Shown one piece after another: positions 6,234-6,257 of a DNA stretch of 6,257 bases. A program made the translations under genes and the position numbers. The DNA is from an uncultured Neisseriaceae bacterium. Lineage in GTDB: Bacteria > Pseudomonadota > Gammaproteobacteria > Burkholderiales > UBA11063. How positions within the stretch are numbered: the first letter of the stretch is position 1; every line of letters begins with the position of its first letter. The notes beneath the pieces were generated by a model, which saw only the letters and a list, made by a program, of their open reading frames with translations, was not told where the DNA came from and ran no database searches. Location of the stretch: positions 1 through 6,257 of the forward strand of contig CALFYC010000126.1 of NCBI GenBank assembly GCA_937952895.1. Direction: 5' to 3'.

Positions 6234-6237
6234 TCCT
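6234..6237 (-). promoter_or_regulatory. Shine-Dalgarno site of the relA-like start
   Basis: AGGA within ACAGGAT on the minus strand, 7 bases before ATG 6226. It supports this start, which also matches the usual RelA beginning (MV-V). An AT-rich TAATTATAA stretch lies just upstream and could hold a -10 element, but any -35 would be off the window. Confidence 0.5.
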
Positions 6238-6257
6238 GTTATAATTATTTTGTTATC

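Noticed and set aside
1..6257. CRISPR array, insertion sequence, integrase or prophage genes
   Set aside because: No regularly spaced repeats, transposase-like frames or attachment-type duplications were seen. The tRNA 3' end is not repeated elsewhere in the window as far as I can see.

Overview
The window carries seven protein genes and one tRNA gene and is compact and AT-rich (hand counts of samples give roughly 30 to 37 % G+C). The gene set fits an AT-rich gammaproteobacterium, possibly Francisella-like. Supporting points are a TtcA very close to the enterobacterial protein, a surE-nlpD adjacency, a type I MurB, and a RelA-type N-terminus with a decayed hydrolase site, which is typical of the beta/gamma group with separate RelA and SpoT. 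The genus is an inference that I could not test.

Layout. ttcA (tRNA 2-thiolation) is the only plus-strand gene, at 57-950. It converges on dut with only 8 bp between them. Everything else is on the minus strand and reads from right to left: a 526-aa chimeric ORF (6226-4646), ruvA (4633-4025), tRNA-Arg(CCU) (4034-3960), murB (3927-2917), surE (2863-2102), nlpD (2084-1431) and dut (1417-959). Gaps are 11 to 53 bp. Two Shine-Dalgarno sites overlap the preceding stop codon, and the tRNA overlaps the end of ruvA by 10 bp. No convincing internal terminator was seen, so the block is probably transcribed as one unit or a few overlapping units.

The genes are mostly housekeeping: nucleotide pool hygiene (dut, surE), cell-wall synthesis and amidase control (murB, nlpD), recombination (ruvA) and tRNA function (ttcA, tRNA-Arg).

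The striking element is the 526-aa ORF. Residues 1 to about 317 are the front of a RelA-type (p)ppGpp synthetase, cut before the second half of its active site. Residues from about 313 to the end are the C-terminal three quarters of a MetQ/NlpA-family methionine-binding lipoprotein, without its signal peptide. The two halves meet in frame at FDDYI, a motif that both families carry at that point. Base composition also changes across the join. This is either a real in-frame rearrangement or an assembly chimera. I consider the chimera or a recent deletion more likely than a functional new fusion protein.
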